Positions 19,874-28,734 of a DNA stretch of 64,000 bases are shown one piece after another. Made by a program: the position numbers and the translations under genes. A model generated the notes under the pieces. The model was not told the origin of the DNA and searched no databases. It worked only from the letters and a program-made list of their open reading frames with translations. The stretch's first letter is position 1. Every line of letters begins with the position of its first letter. This stretch comes from Hyphomonadaceae bacterium (GTDB lineage Bacteria > Pseudomonadota > Alphaproteobacteria > Caulobacterales > Hyphomonadaceae): assembly GCA_024742355.1 (NCBI GenBank), contig JANSYM010000007.1:1-64000 (forward strand), written 5' to 3'.

Positions 19874-21268
19874 CTAGCGTTTTGGCGCAAACGTCAGGAC
19901 GGCTTTTAGGCCAGTATCGTCATCTCCGCGAGTCAAAGTGAACGTACCCATATGCAGTTCGGACACGGCCTCAACCAGTGCCAGACCCAATCCGGAGCCA
20001 ACCTGGGTGCGCGCCAGGTCCAGCCGCACGAACCGTTCTTTCACGCGTTCCAGATCGGCGTTTGGAATGCCGGGACCGGTATCGGCAACGATAATCTCAA
20101 TCTGCTCGTCCTTGAGGGCGGCATCGAGGTGGATGCTCTGCCCTGACGGCGTGTACTTCACCGCATTATCAAGCAGGTTCGAGACAGCCTGCGCCATCAA
20201 CGTGCGGTCACCCATGAGCTCGAGGCCACGCTCGATATTGGCGGTGAATTCAATGCCCGCATCCTCGCAGGCCGGTTCGAACAATTCGGCCATTTCCTCG
20301 CAAAGCTCGGTCAAATCGAGCGGGAGCAGCTTGCCCTCCGCGCCTTCATTGACGCGTGACAGGCGCAGGATGGCGTTGAAGGTGGCAAGTACATTGTCGA
20401 CCTCTTCGACCGTTTCAGCCAGAGTCTCGCGGGCGCTGATCTCGTCGATGGGACCGCGCAGGCGGGCTTCCAGCTGATTGCGCAGGCGGGAAAGCGGCGA
20501 GCGCAGGTCATGTGCGATGGAGTCGCCGGCATGACGGGTCGCTGCCATCAGTGTTTCGAGCTTCGCAAGCATCGCGTTGAGCTGCTCTGCCAGCCGGTCA
20601 AATTCGTCCCCTGAGACACCAACGGGTGCGCGCAGCGACAAGTCGCCTGACATCACGCCTTCGGCCGTCTTGGTCAGGCTTTCGGCCCGGTGGGCCGCAT
20701 AGCGGGCGCTGAAAAACCCGCCGAGCAGCGCGAGCAGGAATCCGATCGGCGCCGCCGTCGCCACAGCGCGGGTAATCCGATTCACTTGCCGGATTCTCTC
20801 ATCCATCTTGATTCCGACCAGCAAGACGCTGTCATCACCAAGCCGGACGATGCGGCCTTCGATCGGTGTGATGGTCGTGCCCCCTTCCGGGCCCGGACGC
20901 TCGATCTCGAACGTCACCACGCGCGGCGTGCCATAGTCCTCCAGCGGCTCAACCGGCATGCGCGGCATGTCGCCGATTATGGTGCGGCCATTGGCGTCTT
21001 CGAACTGATAGGTGAAATCGCGCAGATCGACGAGAACCCGCTCGAGCAGAGATTGTTCGAGCCGGGTCGGGCCGCCCGTATTCCACGCCACGGCAAGGGT
21101 TCGAAATTCGGCTTCAAGTCGTGCCTTGGAATCGGCCCGCATGGTCCCGACGGTCGCCTGGAACAAATATGCCAGCAGACCCGCCGAGAACAGCGCGAAC
21201 AGGATTGAGTAAACGAGCGCTAGCCGAAACGTCGTGGTTCGGACGAACGCGAAAGGGCCTGATTTCAT
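19874..21268 (-). CDS. Sensor histidine kinase
   Basis: 464 residues. Membrane helices at about 14-34 and 168-190 flank a periplasmic sensor of about 130 residues. A HAMP region (AHRAESLTKTAEGVMSGDLSLRA) and a HisKA dimerisation domain with phospho-acceptor in SIAHDLRSPLSRLRNQLE follow. The HATPase domain shows N-box SNLLDNAVKYTP, G1 DTGPGIP and G2 GSGLGLALVEAV. The ATG overlaps the regulator stop as ATGA, so the pair is translationally coupled. The signal is unknown; proximity to the protease DegP suggests envelope stress. Confidence 0.93.
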   Translation of the reverse strand: MKSGPFAFVRTTTFRLALVYSILFALFSAGLLAYLFQATVGTMRADSKARLEAEFRTLAVAWNTGGPTRLEQSLLERVLVDLRDFTYQFEDANGRTIIGDMPRMPVEPLEDYGTPRVVTFEIERPGPEGGTTITPIEGRIVRLGDDSVLLVGIKMDERIRQVNRITRAVATAAPIGFLLALLGGFFSARYAAHRAESLTKTAEGVMSGDLSLRAPVGVSGDEFDRLAEQLNAMLAKLETLMAATRHAGDSIAHDLRSPLSRLRNQLEARLRGPIDEISARETLAETVEEVDNVLATFNAILRLSRVNEGAEGKLLPLDLTELCEEMAELFEPACEDAGIEFTANIERGLELMGDRTLMAQAVSNLLDNAVKYTPSGQSIHLDAALKDEQIEIIVADTGPGIPNADLERVKERFVRLDLARTQVGSGLGLALVEAVSELHMGTFTLTRGDDDTGLKAVLTFAPKR

Positions 21269-21939
21269 GCCTGCAGGCAGTAGCCCGCACCACGTACCGT
21301 CTGCAAGAGCGGTTGCTCAAATTCTTTGTCGATTTTCGCGCGCAGACGTGAGATATGCACGTCAATCACATTGGTCTGGGGATCAAAGTGATAGTTCCAG
21401 ACTTTCTCCAGAAGCATGGTCCGGGTCACCGTCTGGCCAGCGTGGCGCATCAGATATTCAAGCAGTTTGAACTCGCGCGGCTGCAGGTCGATCTTGGTTT
21501 CGCCGCGGGTCACCTTGCGGGCCAGCAGGTCCATTTCAAGGTCGCCGACTTTCAGCACTGTGACCGGCGGTTCGCCAGATGTCTGACGACGGCCAAGCGC
21601 TTCAATCCGCGCGACCAATTCTTCCGGCGCAAATGGCTTGGAGAGGTAATCGTCGGCACCGACTTTCAGGCCTTCGACCCGATTGTCGACATCCGAGAGC
21701 GCCGAGAGGAACAGGGCCGGCGTTGTGCCGCCGCCATTTCGAAACTCCTCGACCAGTTGCAGGCCCGGCTTTTCAGGCAGCATGCGGTCGACCACGAGCG
21801 CATCGAACTGGTCTTCGCGCGCCCGGCTCAGGCCGCCAGCGCCATCTTCAGCGGTTTCAACGCTGTGGCCTGCTTCACAGAGCACTTTCTCAATGAACTG
21901 AGCGTGCTCACGATCGTCTTCAATTACCAGCACATGCAT
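21265..21939 (-). CDS. OmpR/PhoB-family response regulator
   Basis: 224 residues. The receiver has acidic pocket IEDD near residue 6, phospho-acceptor Asp in LVVDRMLPEKPG near residue 51 and the conserved Lys in LSKPFAPEE. The C-terminal winged helix (LQPREFKLLEYLMRHAGQTVTRTMLLEKVW) is OmpR type. AGGAGG precedes the ATG by seven bases. It partners the adjoining kinase and lies 16 bases downstream of degP on the same strand. Confidence 0.94.
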   Translation of the reverse strand: MHVLVIEDDREHAQFIEKVLCEAGHSVETAEDGAGGLSRAREDQFDALVVDRMLPEKPGLQLVEEFRNGGGTTPALFLSALSDVDNRVEGLKVGADDYLSKPFAPEELVARIEALGRRQTSGEPPVTVLKVGDLEMDLLARKVTRGETKIDLQPREFKLLEYLMRHAGQTVTRTMLLEKVWNYHFDPQTNVIDVHISRLRAKIDKEFEQPLLQTVRGAGYCLQA

Positions 21940-21955
21940 GGCATGCCTCCTCTAC

Positions 21956-23464
21956 TTACTCGTCCTCGTCGACATCAATCGCGACGAACCGGGTTCCCAC
22001 CCGCTCGTCCTGGATCGCCAGAAGCAGGCGATTACGACCGTTCGAACGGACCTCATTCAACTCTTCTTCCAGGACATCGATGCTGTCGAGTTTATTGTAG
22101 TTAACATCCAGAATGGCCATGCCTTCGCGAACACCAGCCTCGAACAGCGCGCTATCCGCGTCGAGCGCGGTGATCAGCATGCCCTTCTCGCTTGAGTCGA
22201 GTTGCAGACGTTCACGCTCTTCATCCGTCAGCGGCGTCAGGGAAACACCCAGTGGGCCGCTTTCATTCTCTTCCGGCTCCGGTGAACTTGAAGAGGCGAG
22301 CGTCGTGACCTGGCCAAGCCCCTTGCTGCGATCACCGACGGTGACATCGATGACCATGCGTTTGCCATCGCGGTAGATCTCGAACTTGTTCTTCGATCCC
22401 ACGGCCAGCGCGCCGACCATCCGGGTCGTGGTGGTGGCATCATCGACCTGGCGGCCATTGACCTTGACGATAATATCGCCGCGCTCGAGACCGGATTTAT
22501 CGGCCGGGCTGTCTTCGGTGACAGTCGAAACGATGGCGCCGCGATTGTTCGGCAAGCCAACGGCTTCGGCCATGTCGTCACTGACATTGCCAATCGTCAC
22601 GCCGAGCCAGCCGCGCGACACGCGGCCTTCATTGATCAGCGTGGTTGTGACCTGATCCACCAATTCAGACGGGATCGCAAAACCGAGTCCGATGGAGCCG
22701 CCAGTTGTGGACGCGATCCAGGTGTTCACGCCAACGACCCGGCCATTCATGTCAAAGGTCGGTCCGCCCGAATTGCCGCGATTGATGGCAGCGTCGATCT
22801 GCAAATAGTCTGTATAGGATTGCGAGCGCCGAATATCGCCCGGCTCACCGACGGCTGAGACGATGCCTGCCGTGGCGGTTCCGGAAAACCCGAGCGGGCT
22901 GCCAACGGCCACCACCCAGTCGCCGCGGCGCAGCTGCTTCGAGGGTCCGAAATCCACGTAGGGGTGCGGCCCGGGACTGATGACTTTCAACACGGCGAGA
23001 TCGGTCTCGGCGTCTACGCCGACCAGTTCCGCCTCAAGCTCGGAGCCATCATCGGTGGTGACCAGAATCTCGACCGCATTGTCGACCACGTGATTGTTCG
23101 TGACGATGTGGCCTTCAGCTGAAATGAAGAAGCCGGACCCCTGCCCGAAACCTTCACGCGGCTGCGGCGCTTCTTCGCGCGGGATCAGACCGAATTGCTC
23201 GCCGAATTGTTCGAGAAAGCGCTCACGATCGGTCAGTTCCCGATCCGAGAGCTGGATTTCTGTTCGAACGCGAACGCCGACCACGGCCGGACTGACTTGT
23301 TCAATCAGATCGGCAAACGAAACCGGGGCGCCAGCCGGCGCTTCCAGTGTAATCGGATTGGCATCCGCATTCGGGAATTGCGGTCCGAGCAAAAACGCGC
23401 CCATCGCCCCTGCGCCGACCAGACCGGCGACCATTGCATTTCGGGAAATGCCAAACAATTTCAT
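21956..23464 (-). CDS. degP: Periplasmic Do/DegP-family serine protease
   Basis: About 502 residues. An N-terminal membrane or signal segment (NAMVAGLVGAGAMGAFLLG) is followed by the trypsin-like domain with the triad His in VTNNHVVDNA, Asp in AETDLAVLKV and Ser in NRGNSGGPTFDMNG. Two PDZ domains follow (SRGWLGVTIG and GPLGVSLTPLTDEE). The acidic tail ends IDVDEDE. It degrades or refolds damaged envelope proteins. Start at 23464 (MKLFGIS); an in-frame TTG six codons upstream is possible. Likely cotranscribed with the regulator and kinase. Confidence 0.94.
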   Translation of the reverse strand: MKLFGISRNAMVAGLVGAGAMGAFLLGPQFPNADANPITLEAPAGAPVSFADLIEQVSPAVVGVRVRTEIQLSDRELTDRERFLEQFGEQFGLIPREEAPQPREGFGQGSGFFISAEGHIVTNNHVVDNAVEILVTTDDGSELEAELVGVDAETDLAVLKVISPGPHPYVDFGPSKQLRRGDWVVAVGSPLGFSGTATAGIVSAVGEPGDIRRSQSYTDYLQIDAAINRGNSGGPTFDMNGRVVGVNTWIASTTGGSIGLGFAIPSELVDQVTTTLINEGRVSRGWLGVTIGNVSDDMAEAVGLPNNRGAIVSTVTEDSPADKSGLERGDIIVKVNGRQVDDATTTTRMVGALAVGSKNKFEIYRDGKRMVIDVTVGDRSKGLGQVTTLASSSSPEPEENESGPLGVSLTPLTDEERERLQLDSSEKGMLITALDADSALFEAGVREGMAILDVNYNKLDSIDVLEEELNEVRSNGRNRLLLAIQDERVGTRFVAIDVDEDE

Positions 23465-23547
23465 CGACTTCCAAGCCTCCAAAGATGTGTTGTACCTATC
23501 TGGTACGAAATTTACGAAAGTAACAGCCTAACACTCATTAAAGATCA

Positions 23548-24777
23548 TTAAGCCGGATTTGTGGCGAGATGTGTTTCCACTTTCGCGCCATGTTCCAGGG
23601 TGCGGTGAACCGGGCAGCGGTCGGCGATTTCAAGCAGGCGTTGGCGTTGATCATCATCCAGATCTCCATCGATCTGAATGTAACGCGTGAACACGTCGAT
23701 TCGGTCTTTTGGTCCGCAGTCGACACAGTCGTCGGCGTGCTTCTTGGCATGCTCCAGCCCGACGGTTACCCGCTCCAGCGGCCACCCCTTGCGCGTTGCA
23801 TACATGCGAAGGGTCATCGATGTGCAGGCGCCAAGACCGGCAGTGACCCAGGCATAGGGGTCCGGCCCGGTATCGGCGCCGCCGACACTTGCCGGCTCGT
23901 CTGCCAGGAACCGCCGGCCGCCGATCAGCACCTCATTCTGATACGGCCCATTGGCGAGGGTTTCGCTCACCACGGTTTTGTAGACCTGGGGCGCATTCGC
24001 CGTTACTGCCTCAGGCGCCTGGCCAAGATATCGCCCCGCCCAACCGGTGATCACATCGACAACAAATGCCGCATCGCCCTTGCCGGTCAGCAAATGGTCG
24101 GCGCGATCGAGGCTGACAAAACTCTTCGGGTGCTTGGCGGCGAGGAACAGGCCGGTCGCATTGTCGATGCCGACAACATCATCACCCGGCGCATGGAGGA
24201 TCAGGAGCGGTTTGCGCAATGCGGCCGCGGCATCCTTGACGCTGGCCGCGCGGACATCGTCCAGAAACTCACGGCTCAATGTGAAGGGTCGCCCCGCAAG
24301 ATTGACCTGTGCGGCGCCTTTGGCCTCGATATCAGGGACGCTGTCCCTGAACTGCTCGACCACGTGGCCAGCATCCGAAGGTGCGCCGATCGTCACCACC
24401 GCGTTGACGCTGTCAATCTGTCCCGCAGCCACCACCGTTGCGGCGCCGCCGAGGGAGTGACCGATCATCAGGCTGACAGGCTTGTCTTGCCCGGCCATCC
24501 ATGCCGTCGCCGCGACCAGATCGGCGACATTCGATGAGAACCCGCTGGTCGAAAAATCACCATCTGAATCGCCGAGGCCGGTAAAGTCGAAGCGCAGGAC
24601 ACCGATGCCCTGCTCTGCCAGGCCACGCGCCACACGGCTGGCGGCCAGGCTTTTCTTGGAGCAGGTGAAGCAATGCGCAAACACCGCCCAGGCGCGCGCT
24701 TCGCCATCTGGCGACTCGATCACCCCTGAAAGCGTCTCACCGCTGGCATTTGAAAATTCGACGCGATCACTCTGCAT
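23548..24777 (-). CDS. Alpha/beta hydrolase - OsmC fusion protein
   Basis: 409 residues. Residues 1 to about 250 form a serine hydrolase with nucleophile elbow IGHSLGGAA, an Asp in HAPGDDVVG and His in DRADHLL. Residues about 270-405 form an OsmC/Ohr-type domain with the two redox cysteines, one in GLGACTSMTLRMY and one in DRCPVHRTLEHG. OsmC domains reduce organic hydroperoxides; the hydrolase could release or supply a lipid substrate. This bifunctional architecture is known in proteobacteria. Here it lies between degP and ccmE, where rhizobia have ccmF and ccmH. Confidence 0.92.
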   Translation of the reverse strand: MQSDRVEFSNASGETLSGVIESPDGEARAWAVFAHCFTCSKKSLAASRVARGLAEQGIGVLRFDFTGLGDSDGDFSTSGFSSNVADLVAATAWMAGQDKPVSLMIGHSLGGAATVVAAGQIDSVNAVVTIGAPSDAGHVVEQFRDSVPDIEAKGAAQVNLAGRPFTLSREFLDDVRAASVKDAAAALRKPLLILHAPGDDVVGIDNATGLFLAAKHPKSFVSLDRADHLLTGKGDAAFVVDVITGWAGRYLGQAPEAVTANAPQVYKTVVSETLANGPYQNEVLIGGRRFLADEPASVGGADTGPDPYAWVTAGLGACTSMTLRMYATRKGWPLERVTVGLEHAKKHADDCVDCGPKDRIDVFTRYIQIDGDLDDDQRQRLLEIADRCPVHRTLEHGAKVETHLATNPA

Positions 24778-24857
24778 GTCCCTGCTCCATCTTGCTCAGA
24801 TGCAGATAGGGTGTGGCGCGGTGCGGCGCCAATCAAGAGCTGCTCTCTATGTCGTGA

Positions 24858-25298
24858 TCAGTAGGCCGCCGTGTCGCCGGGACGCTCTAGGTCTTCAAGT
24901 TCGCGCGGTTGATAATTCTCATCATGCTTGGCGAGAATTTCTTCAGCGACGAAGCGCGTGGATCCCGCCTCGAAGCGGCCCGTCGCGACCACCCCTTCGC
25001 CTTCGCGGAATAGATCAGGCACGAGCCCGGTATAAGAGACCTGCACGGTTTCCCCCGATCCGTCTTCAATGACAAAGAGCATCTCAGCGCCGTCGCCATT
25101 GCGTCGGGAGCCCGGTTGAACGAAGCCGCCAATGCGCACGCGCTGACCGTCTTCAGGCATGCCGCGTTCGACCAGCAATTGCGGGGTGTAGAACAGATCA
25201 GCGTGCTGGCGCAGCGCCATGCCTGCAACGACCACGGCAGAAATCACCAGAACGCCGGCCACAGCGACCGCGTAGAGTCTTTTCGTGCGAGCTCTCAT
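24858..25298 (-). CDS. ccmE: Cytochrome c maturation heme chaperone CcmE
   Basis: About 146 residues: an N-terminal membrane anchor (RLYAVAVAGVLVISAVVVAGMAL) and the OB-fold periplasmic domain (RIGGFVQPGS, VQVSYTGLVPDLFREGEGVVATG). The heme-binding HxxxY motif is present as KHDENYQP. It carries heme covalently and passes it to CcmF/H. No other ccm gene is adjacent, which is unusual because ccmE usually sits with ccmF and ccmH. The start at 25298 (MRARTKRLY) fits the membrane topology better than the in-frame upstream alternative. Confidence 0.95.
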   Translation of the reverse strand: MRARTKRLYAVAVAGVLVISAVVVAGMALRQHADLFYTPQLLVERGMPEDGQRVRIGGFVQPGSRRNGDGAEMLFVIEDGSGETVQVSYTGLVPDLFREGEGVVATGRFEAGSTRFVAEEILAKHDENYQPRELEDLERPGDTAAY

Positions 25299-25345
25299 GG
25301 GGCCTATATAGTCGATCTTTTGCGCAATGCCCTGCGGCACGTTGA

Positions 25346-26758
25346 TCACGCGCGGCGCAATCTCACCGAGGCGCGCAAGCCCCCTTGCGGACTCTCATCC
25401 AGGGTCAGGCTGCCGCCATTCATGCCGGCAATATCAGCGACAATTGACAATCCAAGCCCTGTGCCGGGGGCGGTCTCGTCCAGGCGAACGCCGCGTTTGA
25501 CTGCCTGTTCGCGCTGTTCCGGCGAGAGACCGGGTCCGTCATCATCAATGTGAATGACGATCATGCCGTCATCATCGCCCTCGGCGCTGACCGAGACTTC
25601 GTTGCGGGTCCACTTGCAGGCATTGTCCAGCAGATTGCCCAGAATTTCTTCGAGATCCTGCTGCTCGGTCCGGACATAGAGTGAGACCGGGATCTCCACC
25701 GTGACCTGTTTTCCCTCACGCGCGAACAGCTTGTTCATGACCCGCGCGATACCATCCGCGGCTTCCAGAACCTGCGTACGGACACCTAGGGCTTCGGCCC
25801 GCGCGGCGGCCTGGGCGCGGCGCAAATAATGCTCGACATTGGCATGCATGCTCTCGGTTTGTCGGCGCACGACCGCGTCAAGCTGCGAGTCGCCCTTGGC
25901 TTCATTGCGCAGGACCGCCAGAGGCGTTTTCAGCGCGTGCGCCAGATTGCCGACATGCGTGCGCGCGCGGGAAACCACAGACCGGTTATGCTCGAGCAGC
26001 TTGTTCAGTTCAGCGCTCAGCGGCTGCACCTCCTGAGGATAATCGTTGGAGAGCTGGGCCTGGCGCCCCTCTCGAATATCGGAAATGTCAGATTGTATGC
26101 GATCCAGCGGGCGCAACGCGAATCGCAGCCCCAAAGCCATTGCCAGCAAAGTGCCTCCCGCCAGCGTGGTCATCGCTATGATCAGGATGGTCCGCAACTG
26201 GTCTGCGCCATCATTCGATTGCGTTCGATCAGATGCGGCGACCAGTAAGATAGGATTGTCCCGGTTGGGCAATGTGATGGACTGAACGGCAATCCGGATC
26301 GGTTCGCCGGCTGGCCCATCCGGGTGATTGCCGCGAATGACCGCTCCCGGCTCGTTCAGCGCTGCTTCGGCAAGCGCCGCGGGCAGCGGTGGCTCGCCGT
26401 CCCAGACACTGCGTGGGCGAATATCGCTCGAGAATGATCTATCGTCCTCGACCGCAATAATCACCCAATACTGGCCTGAGAGCGGCGTTTCGAAACGCGG
26501 GTCGGTGGGCAGACGTTGGGGGATTTCTCGAATGCGGCCGGACCCGTCTTCCAGCGGCTCAATCGCGCGGGCGAGTGTTTCCAATGTCGAATCAAGATCT
26601 GAATCGAGAAGATTGATGGTCTGGGCCCGATAGACCTCAGACGTCGCCACCACGCCGCCGACCACGATCAGCGCACTCCACAACAAGGCGCCGATCAGAA
26701 TTCGGCGCGCCAGCGACAAGCGGCGCGTTTTCTTTGGGGAATCGGGCGAGGAATCCAT
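25346..26758 (-). CDS. PhoQ/FeuQ-like sensor histidine kinase
   Basis: 470 residues with membrane helices at about 19-41 and 190-213 around a periplasmic sensor, then HAMP and a dimerisation helix with His in GNLAHALKTPLAVLRNEA, the HALKTP form typical of PhoQ-type kinases. The HATPase domain has LGNLLDNACKW, DDGPGLS and GTGLGLSIVADIAG. Cognate regulator 25 bases upstream. In rhizobia a similar pair (FeuP/FeuQ) precedes the cytochrome c maturation genes, and here ccmE follows it, which supports the relationship. Confidence 0.92.
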   Translation of the reverse strand: MDSSPDSPKKTRRLSLARRILIGALLWSALIVVGGVVATSEVYRAQTINLLDSDLDSTLETLARAIEPLEDGSGRIREIPQRLPTDPRFETPLSGQYWVIIAVEDDRSFSSDIRPRSVWDGEPPLPAALAEAALNEPGAVIRGNHPDGPAGEPIRIAVQSITLPNRDNPILLVAASDRTQSNDGADQLRTILIIAMTTLAGGTLLAMALGLRFALRPLDRIQSDISDIREGRQAQLSNDYPQEVQPLSAELNKLLEHNRSVVSRARTHVGNLAHALKTPLAVLRNEAKGDSQLDAVVRRQTESMHANVEHYLRRAQAAARAEALGVRTQVLEAADGIARVMNKLFAREGKQVTVEIPVSLYVRTEQQDLEEILGNLLDNACKWTRNEVSVSAEGDDDGMIVIHIDDDGPGLSPEQREQAVKRGVRLDETAPGTGLGLSIVADIAGMNGGSLTLDESPQGGLRASVRLRRA

Positions 26759-26783
26759 GCGTCCGAACCTGCCCGATCGGGGC

Positions 26784-27470
26784 TTAAGTCACAACGCCTG
26801 AGCGTTCATCGTCCGGCACGACGAGACGATAGCCGAGGCCACGCTCAGTCTGGATGCGATCATTGCCGATTTTCTTGCGCAGGCGTCCGATAAACACTTC
26901 GATCGTGTTTGAGTCGCGATCAAAGTCCTGATCGTAGATATGCTCGACCAGCTCAGTGCGCGGCACAACGCGGCCCTGATGGTGAATGAGATAGCTCAGC
27001 ACCTTGTATTCATGCGCCGTGAGTTTGATGGGTTCGCCGTTCACAGTCGCGCGGGCCGCGCGTGTATCGAGCCGCAGGGCCCCGGCTTCAATCGCCGCGA
27101 CCGCGTGGCCAGACGCACGCCGCAACAAGGCGCGCAGGCGGGCCAGAACTTCTTCTGTGTAGAACGGCTTGGTCACATAATCGTCGGCGCCGGCATCAAA
27201 GCCCGCCACTTTTTCGCTCCAGCGATCGCGCGCCGTCAGGATCATGACCGGAAACGTCTTCCCGTCTTCCCGCCAGCGTTCGAGGATGGTCACGCCATCC
27301 ATCTTGGGCAGGCCGAGGTCCAGGATGACCGCGTCATAAGGCTCGGTATCGCCCAGGAAATGACCATCCTCACCGTCTGCAGCGAGGTCGACGGCATAGC
27401 CGGCATGAGTCAGCGCATCCGCTAATTGGCGGCGAAGGTCTGCTTCGTCTTCAACAACAAGAATTCTCAT
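26784..27470 (-). CDS. PhoP/FeuP-like OmpR-family response regulator
   Basis: About 228 residues starting MRILVVEDEAD at 27470. The phospho-acceptor Asp lies in YDAVILDLGLPKMDG and the conserved Lys in VTKPFYTEEV. The winged helix is LTAHEYKVLSYLIHHQGRVVPRTELVEHIYDQDFDRDSNTIEVFIGRLRKKIG, which matches the PhoP/QseB/FeuP subgroup. It is preceded ten bases upstream by a small PepSY-like gene, so the order is PepSY - regulator - kinase - ccmE. Confidence 0.94.
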   Translation of the reverse strand: MRILVVEDEADLRRQLADALTHAGYAVDLAADGEDGHFLGDTEPYDAVILDLGLPKMDGVTILERWREDGKTFPVMILTARDRWSEKVAGFDAGADDYVTKPFYTEEVLARLRALLRRASGHAVAAIEAGALRLDTRAARATVNGEPIKLTAHEYKVLSYLIHHQGRVVPRTELVEHIYDQDFDRDSNTIEVFIGRLRKKIGNDRIQTERGLGYRLVVPDDERSGVVT

Positions 27471-27480
27471 GATTATTACC

Positions 27481-27792
27481 CTAGCTCGTAGAGATGATAC
27501 GTCCAGTTTGAGCATTGACCGTGATTCGCAGTCTTTCGCCCTTTTCGGTCATCCAGTCGATGACATAGACCTGACCACCGCCGCGATTGTAGAGATTGGC
27601 ATCGACCTGATAGCCGCCATATTGTCTCTTCAACTGCCGGAAGATATCGCGGAGCGGGACGACGTTGCCCTTGTCGCGCGCATCGCGCGCCTGGTCCGCA
27701 GTAAACGAATTGCCCAATTGCGCCTGCGCCAGGGTGGGCGCGGCTGAGGTCGCGAGCGCGACATACACAAAGAAGGCGATAATTTTTTTCAT
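27481..27792 (-). CDS. Small secreted PepSY-like protein
   Basis: About 103 residues: a signal peptide (MKKIIAFFVYVALATSAAPTLAQA) followed by one PepSY-like unit (VVPLRDIFRQLKRQYGGYQVDANLYNRGGGQVYVIDWMTEKGERLRITVNAQTGRII). PepSY units often inhibit proteases or modulate sensors. It is the first gene of the regulator-kinase operon and could tune the kinase from the periplasm, as the small FeuN protein does for FeuQ in Sinorhizobium. That functional parallel is inference; I have not shown homology. Confidence 0.8.
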   Translation of the reverse strand: MKKIIAFFVYVALATSAAPTLAQAQLGNSFTADQARDARDKGNVVPLRDIFRQLKRQYGGYQVDANLYNRGGGQVYVIDWMTEKGERLRITVNAQTGRIISTS

Positions 27793-27862
27793 CACGATCA
27801 CGATATGCTCAAAAGCCTCTGAATGGATAGTGAATAGCGACAAAGGAATTCAGTCATATTCT

Positions 27863-28699
27863 CTACCCGCGCGCCCAATCGCGCAATCCCGGGTCCTTCG
27901 GGTTCTCGATCTGAATCTCCAGCCGTGCATAGAGATGTCCTGTCTTTCCAGGAATTTGCACGCCTTTCGAGCGCAGGCGAAGGACAGCGCCTGAATTGGA
28001 TCCTTCTGGAATTTTCAGCGCGATGGAGCCCATGGGTGTATTCACTTCCACCTGACCGCCCAGAATCGCTGTTTTCAGAGGCACCGGAACGGTCATGCGG
28101 ATATCGTTGCCATCCCGCGTCCAGATCTTGCTCGGGCGCACGATGATTTCGAGAAGCGCATCGCCAGGGGGGCCACCGCCTTTGGATGGTTTGCCCTGGC
28201 TCTTCAAACGCAGGGTCTGGCCGGTTTCGATGCCGGCCGGAATGGAGACATTCAAGGCGCGGCCATCTGCTACGGTCATCTCTCGACGAGCGCCCGTCAC
28301 AGTGTCTTCAAATGCAATTTCGACCCGGTAACGAATGTCGTTACCCTTACGCGGCCCAGGACGGCGGCGGCCGCCGCCAAACATGCCAGACAGGATTTCC
28401 TCGAACGGATCGCCCTGGAAGCCGCCAGCGGTCTGCCCTCCGCCAAAGCCCTGGTGCCCACCGAAACCACGCGGGTTGCCGTCGCTGTCAATCTCGCCGC
28501 GATCATATTGAGCGCGCTTTTGCTTGTCGCCGAGGATTTCATAGGCCGTCGAAGCCGACTTGAACGTTTCTGCTTTCTTGGCGTCGCCTGGGTGCAGGTC
28601 CGGATGAGATTCCTTGGCCTTGCGCTTATAGGCGCGGCGTATCTCATCGTCGCTGGCCGTGCGCGATACGCCAAGGGTCTTGTACAGGTCTTTACTCAT
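27863..28699 (-). CDS. DnaJ-type co-chaperone (CbpA-like)
   Basis: About 278 residues. The J domain (MSKDLYKTLGVSRTASDDEIRRAYKRKAKESHPDL) has the HPD tripeptide that stimulates DnaK ATPase. A Gly/Phe-rich linker follows (GFGGHQGFGGGQTAGGFQGDPFEEI), then two beta-rich substrate-binding domains (RYRVEIAFEDTVTGARREM to the C-terminus) without the zinc-finger cysteine repeats, so it is CbpA class. The C-terminus GLRDWARG is conserved in alphaproteobacterial homologues. It lies just downstream of the GTA cluster but is probably housekeeping. Confidence 0.92.
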   Translation of the reverse strand: MSKDLYKTLGVSRTASDDEIRRAYKRKAKESHPDLHPGDAKKAETFKSASTAYEILGDKQKRAQYDRGEIDSDGNPRGFGGHQGFGGGQTAGGFQGDPFEEILSGMFGGGRRRPGPRKGNDIRYRVEIAFEDTVTGARREMTVADGRALNVSIPAGIETGQTLRLKSQGKPSKGGGPPGDALLEIIVRPSKIWTRDGNDIRMTVPVPLKTAILGGQVEVNTPMGSIALKIPEGSNSGAVLRLRSKGVQIPGKTGHLYARLEIQIENPKDPGLRDWARG

Positions 28700-28734
28700 C
28701 GCCGCATGGGTTCCGGACTCATTCCGGAGCACAC

